A stretch of 64,000 bases of DNA, from positions 1 through 64,000 of the forward strand of contig WIXG01000160.1 of NCBI GenBank assembly GCA_009869945.1. Reading direction: 5' to 3'. The notes under the pieces are model-generated. The model saw only the letters and a list, made by a program, of their open reading frames with translations, had not been told where the DNA came from and did not search any database. The position numbers were made by a program, and so were the translations under genes. Origin of the DNA: Mesaphorura yosii. Taxonomy: Eukaryota; Arthropoda; Collembola; Poduromorpha; Tullbergiidae. Shown piece by piece: positions 26,001 through 39,328 of this stretch; the first letter of the stretch is position 1; every line of letters starts with the position of its first letter.

Positions 26001-28806
26001 AAACTTGTGAGCTGGGAACAGAGATCATTAGCATTTTATTCAGCTTTATCTTCCCCGTCCACAGTTCAAAGTGCCTGCCTGTATACTGGCACAAATATGA
26101 GAAAACGCAGTGAGTCTCGAGTGTGAGCGGCTCAGCACAACAAATTACAATTGTAGATTCGTGCCTGATGAATATTTGTGTCTCTTGCGGCTCTTCCTTT
26201 TGTCCTCTGATCTGATTGTTGTCTCACACCACCACAATCGACAGCGGCGGCTCGCCCTGTGACCCTTTTAGTGTAACTAATCTCAACTGTGCCGTATGCC
26301 ACCGCATGTCTCGGCTTTGGCTCCCCTCCGAACTAGAATAAACTCAACAAATAGCAAACACAACAAACCAGAGAGGCCCGGCCGTTTAGTTTCGGTACGA
26401 CTCACATCGCATCGCGTAACTGGAACGCTTTTAAATATTCCGACAAGTACTCAAGCATTGTATTCAAATTGCGCGACAGCGACAGTGACAAGACAAAGAC
26501 AATTCTGGAATCTGTCGCTTTCTCACACCTCGAAAGTCGGCTCGAAGTACCAATTAATATTTACGATCACGTAATCGGAATTTCTCTGGCGTCAGCAGCG
26601 CCAACGCGAACAATAAATACGAAATACGCAATGACAATGACAGCCATGTCACGGCGCAGACGTTGTCGGGAAACTTCCGATTGGGTGCATGAATTCATTA
26701 TCATTACAGTGCTCTTGTATGATATCGCAACCGAACCGCAGCTCTGCCGGAACAAAGTGAGCACCACATTTAAAGGCAAGCGCAAAGGCAAGCAAAACTG
26801 TCGTGTCATGGCCTGACGGAAGCGAACGCAAACGGTAAACTGCATTTGACACCGCTTTGCTATGTTGCCATTCTTGTGCCTGTAAATTAACACGACATTT
26901 GGTTCCGTGGTAGTGAATTCGGATACCACGCAAATTAAGCCGAAGTTCCCACAAAATTCGACTTCATTAATTAATTAACTCATTTGTGGTATTGGATTGC
27001 AAGCAGCTGGACACCGAAACTTCGCGGTTAACGCGCAGTTTTAGCGTCTGGAGGAAATAAGAACGACGAAGCAAATGAGAAAAAGCTGGCATAATTACGG
27101 CAATTGGGAACGGGATTCCTTAATGCACAATTACAAAACCAATTTTAACTAGAAGACGAAGAGGAGAAGCAGCAGTAACTAATAAAGCTATAAGCTGTCG
27201 CATAATTTATGCGTTTATGGTCAAGCGAGGCTGAGAATTTATTTTATTGCTTACCTGACGAAGGCCTGTCGCTGTAGCGAGTGCAGTAGACCCACGCAGG
27301 CCAGGGGTTGCTGGGGTCAGCTGGCGCGGGTGCAGCGGTTGTGCTCTCGCCGGACCCTGAACCGGTGCTGCTCGTCGGCGTCGTCGAAGATGCTGCCCTG
27401 ACTGCCTTGGCATTCGCATTCGCATTCGTGATCGGAGGCAAAGGCAGTACTGATGATTTATGACTCTTCTTGCTGCTGCTGCTGTTGTATTTCTGATGCG
27501 GGTTACTGAGATTAGCCTCCAAAGATTTGTGACTGTGATGATTATTGGTGTTGTTGTTGTTTATGACGGAACCATTCTGCTTGATTTTACTGCCGTGATT
27601 CTTGACTAATGACAATGACGGACGTGACAAGTCAATCGGGTTCAGGCCGTGAGTCCTCACGGGCTTCGAGCCGGCGCTGCTGCTGCTGCTGCGTTTGGCG
27701 GATGCGCTCACGGGCGCGGAATGCCTGCTTTTCAGCGATGAAGATTTCAAGTGGGGTCGAGACGGCAGCTGACTGTGACTGCCCCCGAGCCCGAAATCGG
27801 GCCGCAGAATGTTTGCGATCGAGAAGAGGAGCGAGGCTTGTTGCTGCTGAAAACTCTGCTGCTGCTGGTGCAAATTCTGCTGATGCTGCAGATGCTCGTG
27901 CAGATTCTGCTGGCGGTGCTGGTGCTTCATCATAATCGCGTCGGTAATACTGAATGGTAACGATGCGTGGCTACCGATTGGAGCCTGGAGGCGGTTGACG
28001 TGACTGTGCGGTTGTGTCGCGGAATAATTATGTCGCAGGATGTCCTTGTGGTGCTGGTGAACGTGGAAGTCTGAATACGACGTTGCCGACGGGCTGAACA
28101 TGGTCACATTACTGGCGCTCGCGCTGCTGCTGCACGGACTCGAATTTGGTGTCCTTTCACCCCCCGACCCAGACTCCGACCGCATTTCGTGGTCGATATC
28201 GGATGCTCGTCTTTTTCGCTCTCTGACATCAGCATCGATTCTTGACTCGTCACAATCCGAGAGCGCAGTTGAGCTGTCGCAGTCGATGACCATGCCCTGG
28301 TCGTCGTCACGGCCGATGCTGAGCACTTCGTCCTCGTCGTCCGAATTCTGGCCGTGACCGCGGCGGTGGTGATTATGAACCTCGAGATTAGTCTCAGGTG
28401 TCCCACTCCGACGACTGTTTTGACTTTCTAATGATGGAGAAACTGAGCGATCACTTTCGTCCTCGTCGGTGGAACGAATCCTCCTTTCTTTGTACTCGTC
28501 GTGTGACGTCGAATCAGCCGGGCGACAAATTCCATTCTGATTATGCTCGTTTTCTTTCATGGACTTGCCTGCCCTACTGTTTTTGCCAAGTGTCAAAGCG
28601 AGCCCGTGATGAAGATTGAGTGTCAGTGAATTCTCGTTGAGGAGGCTGACACTCATTAATTTTAAGAGCGGGTGATCATTGTTGTTGTTATTCAGAGTGT
28701 GGTCGTTTGTGATTGCCGGGAGTGAAGTAGATGAGCTCAAGCCGGGACTGACCTTTTCCGGCGGCTTGGAATTTGTGCCCAATACCAACGTGCCCATGGG
28801 ACTCAT
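17024..28806 (-). CDS. inv: Invected (engrailed-family paralogue) with RS microexon
   Basis: Predicted 632-residue protein on the minus strand from four exons, in order 28806-27255, microexon 20020-20015, 17760-17561 and 17164-17024. Exon 1 is Ser/His/Gln/Asn-rich and carries the EH1 motif ([14 protein letters not shown], about residues 325-340) and the EH2 motif ([17 protein letters not shown]). The microexon GAAGAA, flanked by TTTACAG and GTAAGT, joins phase 1 to phase 1 and gives G-R-S before PRTRR. The homeodomain (about 537-596) and the EH5 motif follow, then a poly-Asp tail. The RS insertion is the known hexapod invected hallmark, which decides the name. The first ATG in frame is at 28806 (MSPMGTLV); upstream frame is open but has no ATG. 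Role: nuclear homeodomain repressor partly redundant with Engrailed. The homeodomain and C-terminus are very close to those of the plus-strand gene. Confidence 0.93.
17761..27254 (-). other. Invected first intron (9.5 kb, split by microexon)
   Basis: Non-coding interval between invected exon 1 and the homeodomain exon. Apart from the 6-nt microexon at 20015-20020 it holds nothing I can support as a gene. It includes a GC-richer patch at about 21220-21540 with three GGCCGGCC palindromes (21241, 21360, 21506). Large introns of engrailed-family genes often host enhancers, so this is a candidate regulatory reservoir by analogy only. Confidence 0.6.
20015..20020 (-). other. inv: 6-nt RS microexon of invected
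   Basis: On the minus strand the string reads GGTTTACAG, GAAGAA, GTAAGTAGC: a good acceptor, six coding bases and a consensus donor. The previous exon ends in phase 1 with G and the next begins GT, so the spliced codons read GGA-AGA-AGT, Gly-Arg-Ser. This inserts Arg-Ser exactly between EH2 and the homeodomain arm. The match in length, phase, residues and position to the described hexapod invected microexon makes chance unlikely, although a 6-mer alone would not be convincing. Confidence 0.85.
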
Positions 28807-31800
28807 CACTGGACATCGGATCAGTGCGAAAAATGGAATTCTTCCTCTGCTCCGCCACCGCAAGTTGAAATACACACTGTAGTAGTGTAGCAGTCACTGA
28901 TCACTTTCACAATGTTCACACGCAAATTAGCTCCGCTGTAATTCCGAATTCACTTAATTGCTGGTGATCAGCACTTTCCTCGCTAATTGCCAGTTGCTCA
29001 CTAAATCGATAGTTTTTTACGAGTGTGATTCAGATAAACGATTGCTGTTTGTGGGACTGTGCCGTGCCGTGTTTCTGGCGCAGTAAGTTATAAAAAAGTA
29101 ATAATCATAATGATGTGAGTAATCGCCGTGCTGCCGAGTCGGTCGTGTATCCAGTCGTTTGTGCCCAGTGCCAGTGCTCGGCTCGCCTCCTTCGTTGTAA
29201 CAGTCGACCACTGCTGAAGTTGTACTTTGGTACAACGTGCACAGTGCACAGTGCACAGAGGACAGAGTGATGATAATAAGTTTTATTAAGCGGCTGTGCT
29301 TTGGGGAGACCTGACTTGGGGCTGCCTGCCTGCTTCATCAACGCGATTCTTGATGCTTACTTAACGTTCGCCTAAGTGCAGTGCCTGAGTTTGTGCGGGT
29401 TATTATTAGGATAGCATTAATGCAGGGGTTCTGAGCAGCAGCGAGCGAAGAAGAACCTCCCATTTTCCCAAGTTTGGGAAGGCTCATTTACTTTCGCTCA
29501 GCAGCCAATGCTGGCCGGCGAGACAACAATCACGTTGGAGCCTCCGCACAAAAGATCACTTACTCTGCTGCCTTTTCATGGAAAGTGTTCACTGTTCACA
29601 CGTTCTGGTTCCACGCAGTGATGCGCTCTTCAATGATGAGTTGAGATTTTTCACACAATATTGCAGCCGAGCTGTGAATTGCGATCAGGAACCGCATTAC
29701 GACGACTTTCTGCGCGTTATTTATAAAATGGCAATGGGAAGAGAAAGCATTTACCAAAGGAGCGTGAGTGATAACATTTTTCACAGCTGCTGCTTTTTTC
29801 TCCTCTTTGAAAAATAATAACGATAATGATAACAGGACGCGACAGATTACATTAAACGAGACACAGACCGCAAATGCCACCAGAATGCTGATGCTCTCGG
29901 ATTATCCAATTTTCTTTACGATTCAGATTTATCGCCACTGCGAGCGTAAGTAAGATTTTTATGCTGGCGCAGAATGTCGCCTGCCCCCGCGTTTGGTCCG
30001 CATCGTTGATGGATTTTTGTGGATAGCGGGTTCGAATTCTAATATTTTATATTTATTCTCAGCCAATATTACACTTAGAGATTTATTTGGTCGTTGCTTG
30101 TCGCAGCCTGGCGAAATGCAAACGTTGCACATCTCGCATTTCGCCATTTGCTCATTTCTTCTTGCTGAAGTCGTCGTCTGCTGTTTATTTGATCGGAAGA
30201 GTAATTTTGGTGTTTGGTATTCAGCTCAGACTCGCGCGCTGCGCACAGGAGAACACGATGCCTGTTCCACCAATGAAGCAATAATCAATGGCGAATGCAA
30301 ATGCGTTTCTCGGCAGGACATTTTTCTATTACGCGTCGCACACAATGCACGCTGCCAAATGAATGAAGGTGTTGGGCCCGGCTCGTAAATTACCCGACCC
30401 GTCATAATATTTATTTGTCAAAGGACGAGCGAGCACTTCGACTTGTATTAACATAATAAATGACAACGAAATAATTCCGTAATGAATGCCTGCCGTACTG
30501 CCGTCTTATTTACTGAAAAATATCTTCATAATCCACACACAAATATTGCCAGACAAGCAAGACCCGCAAACTGCAAACGGCAAAATCCAATCTACTCGTG
30601 TGCGTATGTTTTGTCTTCTCTGTCGTCTCTTTCAAGTTTAGCAACCAAGTATTGTACATAGCATTGCAATGTTGGCAATTTAATAACGCCCGACGTATTT
30701 GGCCTTTGATGTGTGATACTCGTCACTCTCTCTCGTAAGTCCTGGCCTGGAAAATGAAACAGAGACATGCAGAAAGGAATGCGTGCAAAACCAATCTTTC
30801 TTTCAAAAGCTGACGCGGACGCGGACGGAAAGAAAAGAAGACACGAGCGACGAGATGATGAAGAAAGCAATGTGCACGAGATACTAAACTAAAACTTTGC
30901 CGTGTGTGGCATGACCCGCGCCATACAGGAAACTAGCCGAAAGAAGGAAGGCCGAAAAATCCATCAAAAACGCCCGTTTTATCACAAGCACGAAGTACCT
31001 CCGAATCTTAATTCAAAGAAGAGCTGCGAAGCTACGTGATCTTTAATTTAATTAAAAGCTTCTTCTTTTCTCCTGAAATGGTAAAAAGTTGACATTGGGA
31101 CTGTTGAAATTAAGGAAAATTCATTAGTGGCCGTGTTCGCTTGATTGACACTTGTAATTTGTACTTTTTCTGTATGCTGCTATTGCCTTTGCTGGAGTTG
31201 ACAAACTTATCAGGAATTCAAAGTATTTCCCCATTTGTCATTTGAGCCGGGGCCAACTCATCAAGCTGCGTATAATTCTATTACATGGCAAACGCGCGTA
31301 CGTGAAGAGGAGTCACGTTGTATGAAGATGGATTACACGCCCGAGCACGGCACGGCACCCGGCTGACTCTTCCTTCGCATGGAGGGAGGCTGAATGAAGT
31401 CAAGTGAAGTGTGATCTTTGATGAGAGCGAGCGAAGAGTGAAATGAGTTTGTTCAGCGAACAAGAGACGCGTGTATCGTGTGTCAATTTGGAGCGGGAGT
31501 GAAAATTGCATTCCTGGAATACCCAACGCTTGACTAAACTAACACTCCTGCACGCTTTTCCGTTCAATCTCATAATCATCAGGCAGCAAGGCAACAACCA
31601 AGAAGTACAAGTTAAGTTCTCACATCCAACTTAACCATCAAACTTGCTCACTCTCTCCGGATAAAAGAATGCGCGCCTCAATTTACCGACCAAATATCGC
31701 AGAATTGGAATTGGGCTCAATCGATCGTCGTCTCGTCCTCGCTTCATGTTTCCATTTATACATTTTCACTACGCCCGAGTCGGGCTTCTGCCTGTACCGT

Positions 31801-34800
31801 GCCTGCCTTGAAATTAAATTGAGAGCGAATTGGAAAGCAAAGGCGAGAGAAAACTCGCCTCGGATTGGAATCCGATGCTAGGCCACTTGAGTTGATTTCT
31901 TTTTATAACTCCACTGTGCCTGGTGTCTGTTTCCGTATTTCTAGGCCCAATCGATCCCAGTAATTCCAGAGTAAGTGGCGGTGGCGGTGGCGAAATCAAT
32001 TCCGTGTAGAGGTTCATTATTGCCAATTGCCCTTTTTCCATTTCAGGTTCATTTGTGGATTGCTTTGCAAAAACGCCTAACGCCTTCGCGCCCGCGTGCA
32101 ATCTGGACACTTTTCGTAAATTATCAGGTTATTGCCAATCAACCACAATTAAAATACTGGCCGATGAAGAAGCAACAGCCGTCCGATGCCTACGCCGCTT
32201 GACTGACCACCCAAGACGAATTAATTATAATGAAAATGACCGAAATGTTTGCATAACACTTAAGAAACACGCGTGTCGTTAATTTTGCAATGTTTCTTTG
32301 AGCGCTCCAATGAATTAATTTTTAGTTAAAAAATTTACAGTTATACATAGAATTTATTCCACATTTAAGAAATATTTGGCAGTCTTCTATTCTTAGTCGC
32401 GTCATCTCTGACTCGATACCGACGCGACGCTGTGTTTAATAGCAATCATAAATCAAGGCGATGAATTTGTATCAATGCAATAAGCGCCTAACGGTCTCCA
32501 TTATTTGCGTTTACGTATTCACAGTTAACAAATAATGCCTGCCTGCCTGCCCGCTTGCTGAACGAGTACAAAGAAGAATGAGCAAAAGATTTACATGCAC
32601 TTCATCAACGCATCGTGTTTTTGTGTTTACATTTTCAGCGTACACACAAAAGAAGATGGATTCTGTTTTCATAATGCATTACGCACTACGCATTACCTGT
32701 GCCTACGCCTTGCCCGATCCGAGCACAATGGAAGATGAATTGTAAGTGCGTCTCGCAATCATCGCACTGATTTATTTGTAACCGTTGCCAGCAGGAAGTG
32801 AACACGACAAAACTCGAGCGAGCAAGGATCATATTTCATGGCTGAAGGCGATAGCGATGACGATGGCGATCTGATCTGCTCCGCTGCGATCGCAATTTCG
32901 TAATAATGCACTCGGGCCCTGTTCGTGTCTTGCGTTGCGCTGTGTTTTGTTGTGTTGAGTTCATAAATTATGAACAATGTAAACAATTTATGATGATGGG
33001 CCGTGTTGTGCTGCCTTTCATTATTTTCACGATGGGCGATTAAGATAATCAATGATCAGCATCACGAGACGATTAGCGATTAGCCATTTTAGTCAGCGGA
33101 CAATGCTGCAATGCCTTTTACGGCTCGCTCGGGCAGCTAAAAGCTAAAATCAGAAACAGCAATAGGGCTCATGTTGTACGAGTCAGACTATCAATTACTG
33201 CATGCAGCTCTTATGCAAATGATTGTGTATTGTGATCAAGAAAGACGAGAGACGATGTGAATTAAACTCGCCATATTTGCGCACGCAGCACAGCACACGA
33301 GTTTGTTTTGGGCTTCACGCTGTCAGAAATCATTTCTCCACTGACGTGTTATTATCTCGTCGTAATTGTGCACTTGAAACCACTCCTAATTTATGGGCTC
33401 ACATTTTCTGCTGATTAAATGAAAGTGAATTGATTGCGACGGCGAAGGCGCGTGTGCTGATTGCTCGGTGCGAAATTCGACTCGAATTTATGATTAAATA
33501 TCGCAACTCCCAAATTCGATTGTGCTGGTAAATCAACAGTTACCTTTTCGTGTGATTCCGTAGCTATACTGTTTATTGCGTGAGAACCTAAAACGACCGA
33601 CCCTTTTTTCCCTATTTGAAACGGTCTCTTTTGAAATTGAGGCCTGCAGTTTGTATTTTGGTCAACAATGTTGTCATTTCATTATTCTTCCGTTCCTTGT
33701 TGTAAACCGCACTTTCGGTCTGTGTGGCTCGAACAAAATACTACGGGCAAACGCAAAGTGAAGCACAAAGGGTCTTGTTTACCTGTTTTGAAGTTCTGAC
33801 TCTTGGGTTCCGTTTTATTGCGCCTGCATTCCAAAAGTCCCATTTAGCATTCAGCGGCAGGGAGCTCAGGTGAGTTTTATGTTCTGGCATTGCATGGCGA
33901 AGAAACACGAGCAGGACACGAATTTTAGAAAATTTAAGAGCAGCGTCATCATGCAATAAAATCATTACGACGATCACACAATAAAATATTTACTACAAAT
34001 GAAGTGCGGTAATTTGAGGTTGTTGCTGTCTCGCCGTCGATTATTTGCTCTCCTGCACACGCAACCGAGATGAGAAAATATTTTCCCACGCAGCGCAGCA
34101 GACAAAGCGAAAGTTTATGGCAATTCCGATTCTGCAATTGCAATTGCTCGTTTTGTAAACTGAAGTGGTTAATGGTCCTAATTAGATTAATGGCATTGTA
34201 AACACCATGCATGATTACCACCATCAGCAATATTATTAGCAGGATTTTAAAAAACGAACAAAATATGAAAGCAAGTAAATTTTAGTCATTACGCGGCGTG
34301 CAATTACGCATTTTCAGTGCAAATGAAAGCTTGTTGCAATTTCTTAATGCTAATTGTCATGCTTCTCGCCTTCTCCCTTGGCAAACGAGGCACGTGAACA
34401 TAATTTCATTTGTTTCACTTCGAACGAAGTCAAGCCAAGAATCAATTCAGTGATCAATGAAAGATCGCGCCAGTTCTAAAAATAGCACGGGCAACAACAA
34501 CGTCTTTTAATCGTCCCACTTTATAATTCTATTAGCGTTATTCGCTGTATTCGCAATTGGCTGATTCGACAACAAAGAGAGAATTGGCCAACAATTAAAC
34601 CGCAAACTGAATGATAATTAATCACATTGCTCAACAATTAAGAATTCAAGCCCGATGCACGACGCAACAATGCACAGTCTTAATCAATGAACTTTATTGT
34701 TCTGTTTTGTTACAGGTCTCAATTTCAGTGCTCATTTTTCATTGGAATGGAATGTGAAAGATTTCCTCAAACGGAACAAGTCGCCTTCGCATTTTCGTTC

Positions 34801-37800
34801 TGGGAACTGAATCTCTGCGCATTGCATTGCACTGCCTCCACCTTGGCTCCATTGTTGATTAATATGAACGAACTTTCTTCCTACGCAAGTACGCAGGCAC
34901 TCTCGACGTACGAAATCAGATTAAATGTACGCCATCATTTGGATCGGGCAATTTACGCAATTTAGATGCGATCTTTTCAACTGAAATCAAGACGCGAGTC
35001 GAGTCGAAGCAGACAGGCAATTATTTTCCTGGTGCATTGTTGAGATCAGAAAAACGTGCAAGACAATGAGCGCATTGTTGCATGTTACATTACGAGCAAA
35101 ATCAAACTCCAAACTAAAACAAAGCCACGATCCACGAGAAGACGAGCAGAGCAATCCAGCTGAGAGCTTTCGAGAATGGATTGAATACTAGGAATTGATT
35201 GTCAACAACCTGCCTGCCCGTGTGTGTTTGTAAAGTGATGAGATGACAAGTCGACAAGTGCAGAGGGTTGTCTCTCAAATTTCAATCGAGTCATTCTCAT
35301 GAGCCGTAGCCGTGTAGACGTGTCTCGATGGAGAAATGAATCAATGAAGTATGTATCGAGCAGGCATTCACTGAAAAATCTAGGAATAATTACGATGCAT
35401 TAATCCGTTCGGTGTCTCACGTTTATTTCCAGTTGAGTAGTATTGCGTTAGCCCTTGAGAATAAGCATAAGGACAGAAATTCATTATGGCTGCTCCGAAC
35501 AGAGTCGAGTCTTTGGCGCGGGAGGGGCGACGCGATGTGGCCTTGGAATTCGAGGCTCCCAGGTAAGGCAGGCAACAGCAAGAGCAAAAGTAATTTCTCG
35601 TCTTCATCATCATTACGAACAAACGCAAGCACGAAGTGAAGATGCGATGCATTCCGGGAGGACTTCAAGTGCACCGCCCCACCACCCGCAACCCAAACAA
35701 GAACATAAAATGCAGACGTACACAGAGAACCCTTCAAACAATGGACACGAAGAATCATTAACCTCCTTCCCACTCTGCATCGCATCTGTGAGATGTGTGC
35801 CTTCTCCTCGCTGGGTGCTCGGCTCACCCTAAAATTGAAAGCAATAAAATGCTAATGACTTTTTCGGTTGTAAAATTCATGCTTTTGTATTCGAATGCCT
35901 TGACTTGAATTGATCGAGTTCCACATTACTTGAAATAACTGAGAAAGGGAACTGAATCTGGCTGAAATTGAAATGATCTCTTAATTCAATTTAATGTGCA
36001 CAATGGCAAAGAGAAACATCAAAATTATTAATCTCATTATGTAATCTCTTACGAGAAGAACCGAGTACGAGTAACTTGTAAGCAGCCTGGAAAATATTCG
36101 AGGGTTCATTTTCACTACATAAAATTCTGGTTACTCGCTCGATCAAGATACGCTGGCTAATAACAGGCTTGCGCCGAGAGACTGGAGTTAATAACACAGT
36201 TGCCCTGACTTTTGCTCTCGAAATTACTTATTCGAATTGGAATTGAAATAGCAGTGGTCATTTATTTTTGAAACAAAGTAATTTCCTTCGTTCACCCGGG
36301 CCCCGTGAATGTAAAATGTGAGCACTGTGATTAGGGGTAATTGAGAAAGTTATTTATTACACGGCGCAGTAAGAAAAGTTTCTTATCTAAGCTCGCAACA
36401 TGTGAAATTGGAAAAATGGAGTGCTTTTCGACTCCAATTTCGATTTTCGAGCAAATGAAAAAGTGTCAGAGAGCCATTTACCATTTACGTGCGAGTGTTA
36501 CGAGCTGGTTGGGTCGGTCAGAGACCACGAAGAGAGTCAAAAGTCAGGTAAACACGACCGACACAGCACACGGGAAATCGATTACACAACACGAAACGAC
36601 GAAACCGAGTTGAATGGAAGCCCGTGCATGTAAATGACTTTCTTTCGTTGCCTGCACCGCACAGTGCCTCCTCCCAGCCAAGTTGGCTCGCCATTTCTTT
36701 ATTGCTCCTGCACGCAACTTGCGCCCACAGCCAGCCAGCCAGCAAATTAAAAACAACAAAACACGACCATGCGTTGCAAATGTGTATATTAAATTCGGTA
36801 ATGCTAATCAAACCAATGCGAGGCGAGGAGGAAACTCCTCAACTTGACACGAACATGCTCCAAATCAAATTGCCTCCATTTTGCCGTGTTCCATGATTTT
36901 ATTATGAGAAATGAGCTTCCGTAATTTATGAATTTCACAAGCATGAGGCTTAAATCTTGTGCTGGGTGGTGAAATGGCGAAATAAAACTTGGTGCATTGG
37001 TGCTGCTGCAGTTGGCTGGCCTGGCTTATGTAAATGGAATAATGCGTGTGTTGTGAGCCACGAACGTGTGTTCATTGTCTGTCTGCCCAAAACAGGAGCC
37101 GGATTCAGGAAGCGCGCCCTGCTATTAAATCAATGCTGGTGTTAATTCATTCATTCGGACACGGTAATAAGCGTAATGGCAACAACATCAGTCCAAATCC
37201 CAGGCGCAGGCAGGCCGAGGCTGAGAGGAAGTTGTAAAGTTGTAAACTGAATTCTGAATTGGGAGCTGGTCATTGATTGTTGTTGCAGCCGTCGCTCATT
37301 AATTCCTTCTCACCCTCTCCTGCACTGCACTACACTCCTCTTTTGTGCGCCCGGAACAGCGAACAGTGAAGGATTCACTCGATTCACTCATAATTGTATA
37401 ATTTCAGCATTCAATTGACAAACGCACTGCCAAGCCAAGCATGCATTTGTCAGGCTTGTTTTGGTGCCTCCTACTCGCAAGTTTCAATGTTAATCCACGC
37501 CACGAGTTGGCAGTTTTCCGTCCGCGCTTTTCACAACGTGAGAAGTGTGCACGGTTGATCTGCTGACGATGACGATGACGAAGGTGATTATTGGTGGGTC
37601 GGAACATATGTACGAGGGATTACGGCCTGAGCTCCATTTTATTTTATGATTTCCATTTCCATCTATTATTAATGCCGTAATTTCGACGGGATGGCACCCA
37701 CCGACCGACCGACTCATGTAAATGATGGAAGACTCCGAGATGAGTTTCATTTTTGTTAGGTCGCTCGGCACAGAAGAGCACGCACTAAATGTTCCCATTC

Positions 37801-39328
37801 TCATCATTTTGGGTACGTACGCAATAATGGCGGTCGAAGAACAATCAGTTTGTCATCAAAGCTCGAAATTACAGCAATAATGTCGGCAGGCAAAGTGTAA
37901 CATCAGTTACGGTACGGTTACGGTCATGCCAAGGGAAATGCGTGATTGTGGTTAATGTTGGCAGGCAGCTTCTGGGCTGTTTTTTTTTTACTGCCAAGCC
38001 CCAAACCAATAACTTTTCAATTGCTCAACCGAACTCGCACTTGTCTTGTCGACAGGGAGTGATATTAGACCATTTCACCATTTGACGCGAGCGACAAAGA
38101 TGATGAGAGATGACGAATACGAGTGTCGAATTGTGGATACGACAGCTTGCGACACTCGCAAGAGTAAAATTACTTAAATTACGAAATCGAAAGCGCTCAT
38201 AGGCGTAATGACGCCTGTGAATGCGAAGGCGCTGGATTTGTGATTTACATCAGTATCGTTATTGGAGTGATTGCTTCGTAAGGATAAGAATACTAGAATA
38301 CGTCTGTTTCAAGATGCTGATTGAAATCGCGTTAGCTAAACTGTAACGCAAACGCTCGGGCACAAATATTGAGCATCAAATTGAGAAAGACTCGACGCGA
38401 TTCATGCTGAAATGAAGAGCTTTCTAGCGACCGCAAACCAAACAATTTCGTTGAGAGTTGATGGCTGAACTCCTCGCGTAACTTACACAGAACTGTTCTT
38501 CGCCCGGATACCTTCCGGCTGGAATTCGGGTTAGTGCAGTTGCAGTGATAAAAGTATTGGTCAGATAAGAAGAACCACACTTCTAATCTTACAATCGTAC
38601 GTTTTAAATGGCTTTGACTAACGCTTGAGGCTTAATTAACGTGCTTTCATTAAAATGGGCGTTTTAATTGATCGTTGATCTGTATGCAGAATGAAGATGT
38701 CTGCTCTTTTTCTGCAGCTTATCAGTATCCTGAGGCCCACACCTGAGCTACTCCACGCAGTAACACTCATATCGACACCAATAATCGATAGATATAAGTG
38801 TAACTTACTCTTTGCTATTCACAATATGGAATATTGGACGTGGAAGCGTTGGCGTGTCATTCGACTAATTCATTCAATCACTTGCACCGATCGATTTTTG
38901 GACAAACAGAATAATCGATCGGAATCACAATCATATTGCTCGGGTGCAGTCAGAGTTCTGGAATTCGCGTGCCATTAATTCTTTAGTGGCTTTCGCGGCC
39001 GCGTTGACGTGAAGCGGTGCATTTACAAACTCAATTACCTAGCCCGCAGCAATGACAAGCACGCTCAATGGCACAATGAAGTCTGACAACGAGTTCCAGT
39101 TGGCCAGCCGCCAAATGCCTGTGCCAAGAATGCACGGGCTCGCTCGTGAGTGCCGTACCGCTCTTCTAAATCCATTACATAATTTGACGTGCAATTTGAT
39201 GGACTGGCGGTCGTGTTCTCATGACCTTGGCATTTGCCAATTCCCCTCGTCATTATTCGCCGTTCGCGTGGCCGTCCTTCAGCCCGTCTTCAGTCACCTT
39301 CCGGAAGCTCAACGACATCGACCTCGTC
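28807..39328. other. Gene-poor DNA between invected and ebony
   Basis: About 10.5 kb with no supportable gene on either strand. The open frames are short, compositionally random and lack domains. The DNA upstream of invected (28.8-29.5 kb) presumably contains its promoter and 5' UTR, and the last few hundred bases the ebony 5' UTR. The size and position mirror the 10 kb upstream of engrailed, as expected for a shared engrailed-complex regulatory domain; that role is inferred. Confidence 0.55.

Noticed and set aside
30020-30050. GGTTCGAATTC resembling a tRNA B box
   Set aside because: The last base does not fit the consensus and no A box or cloverleaf stem could be found around it.
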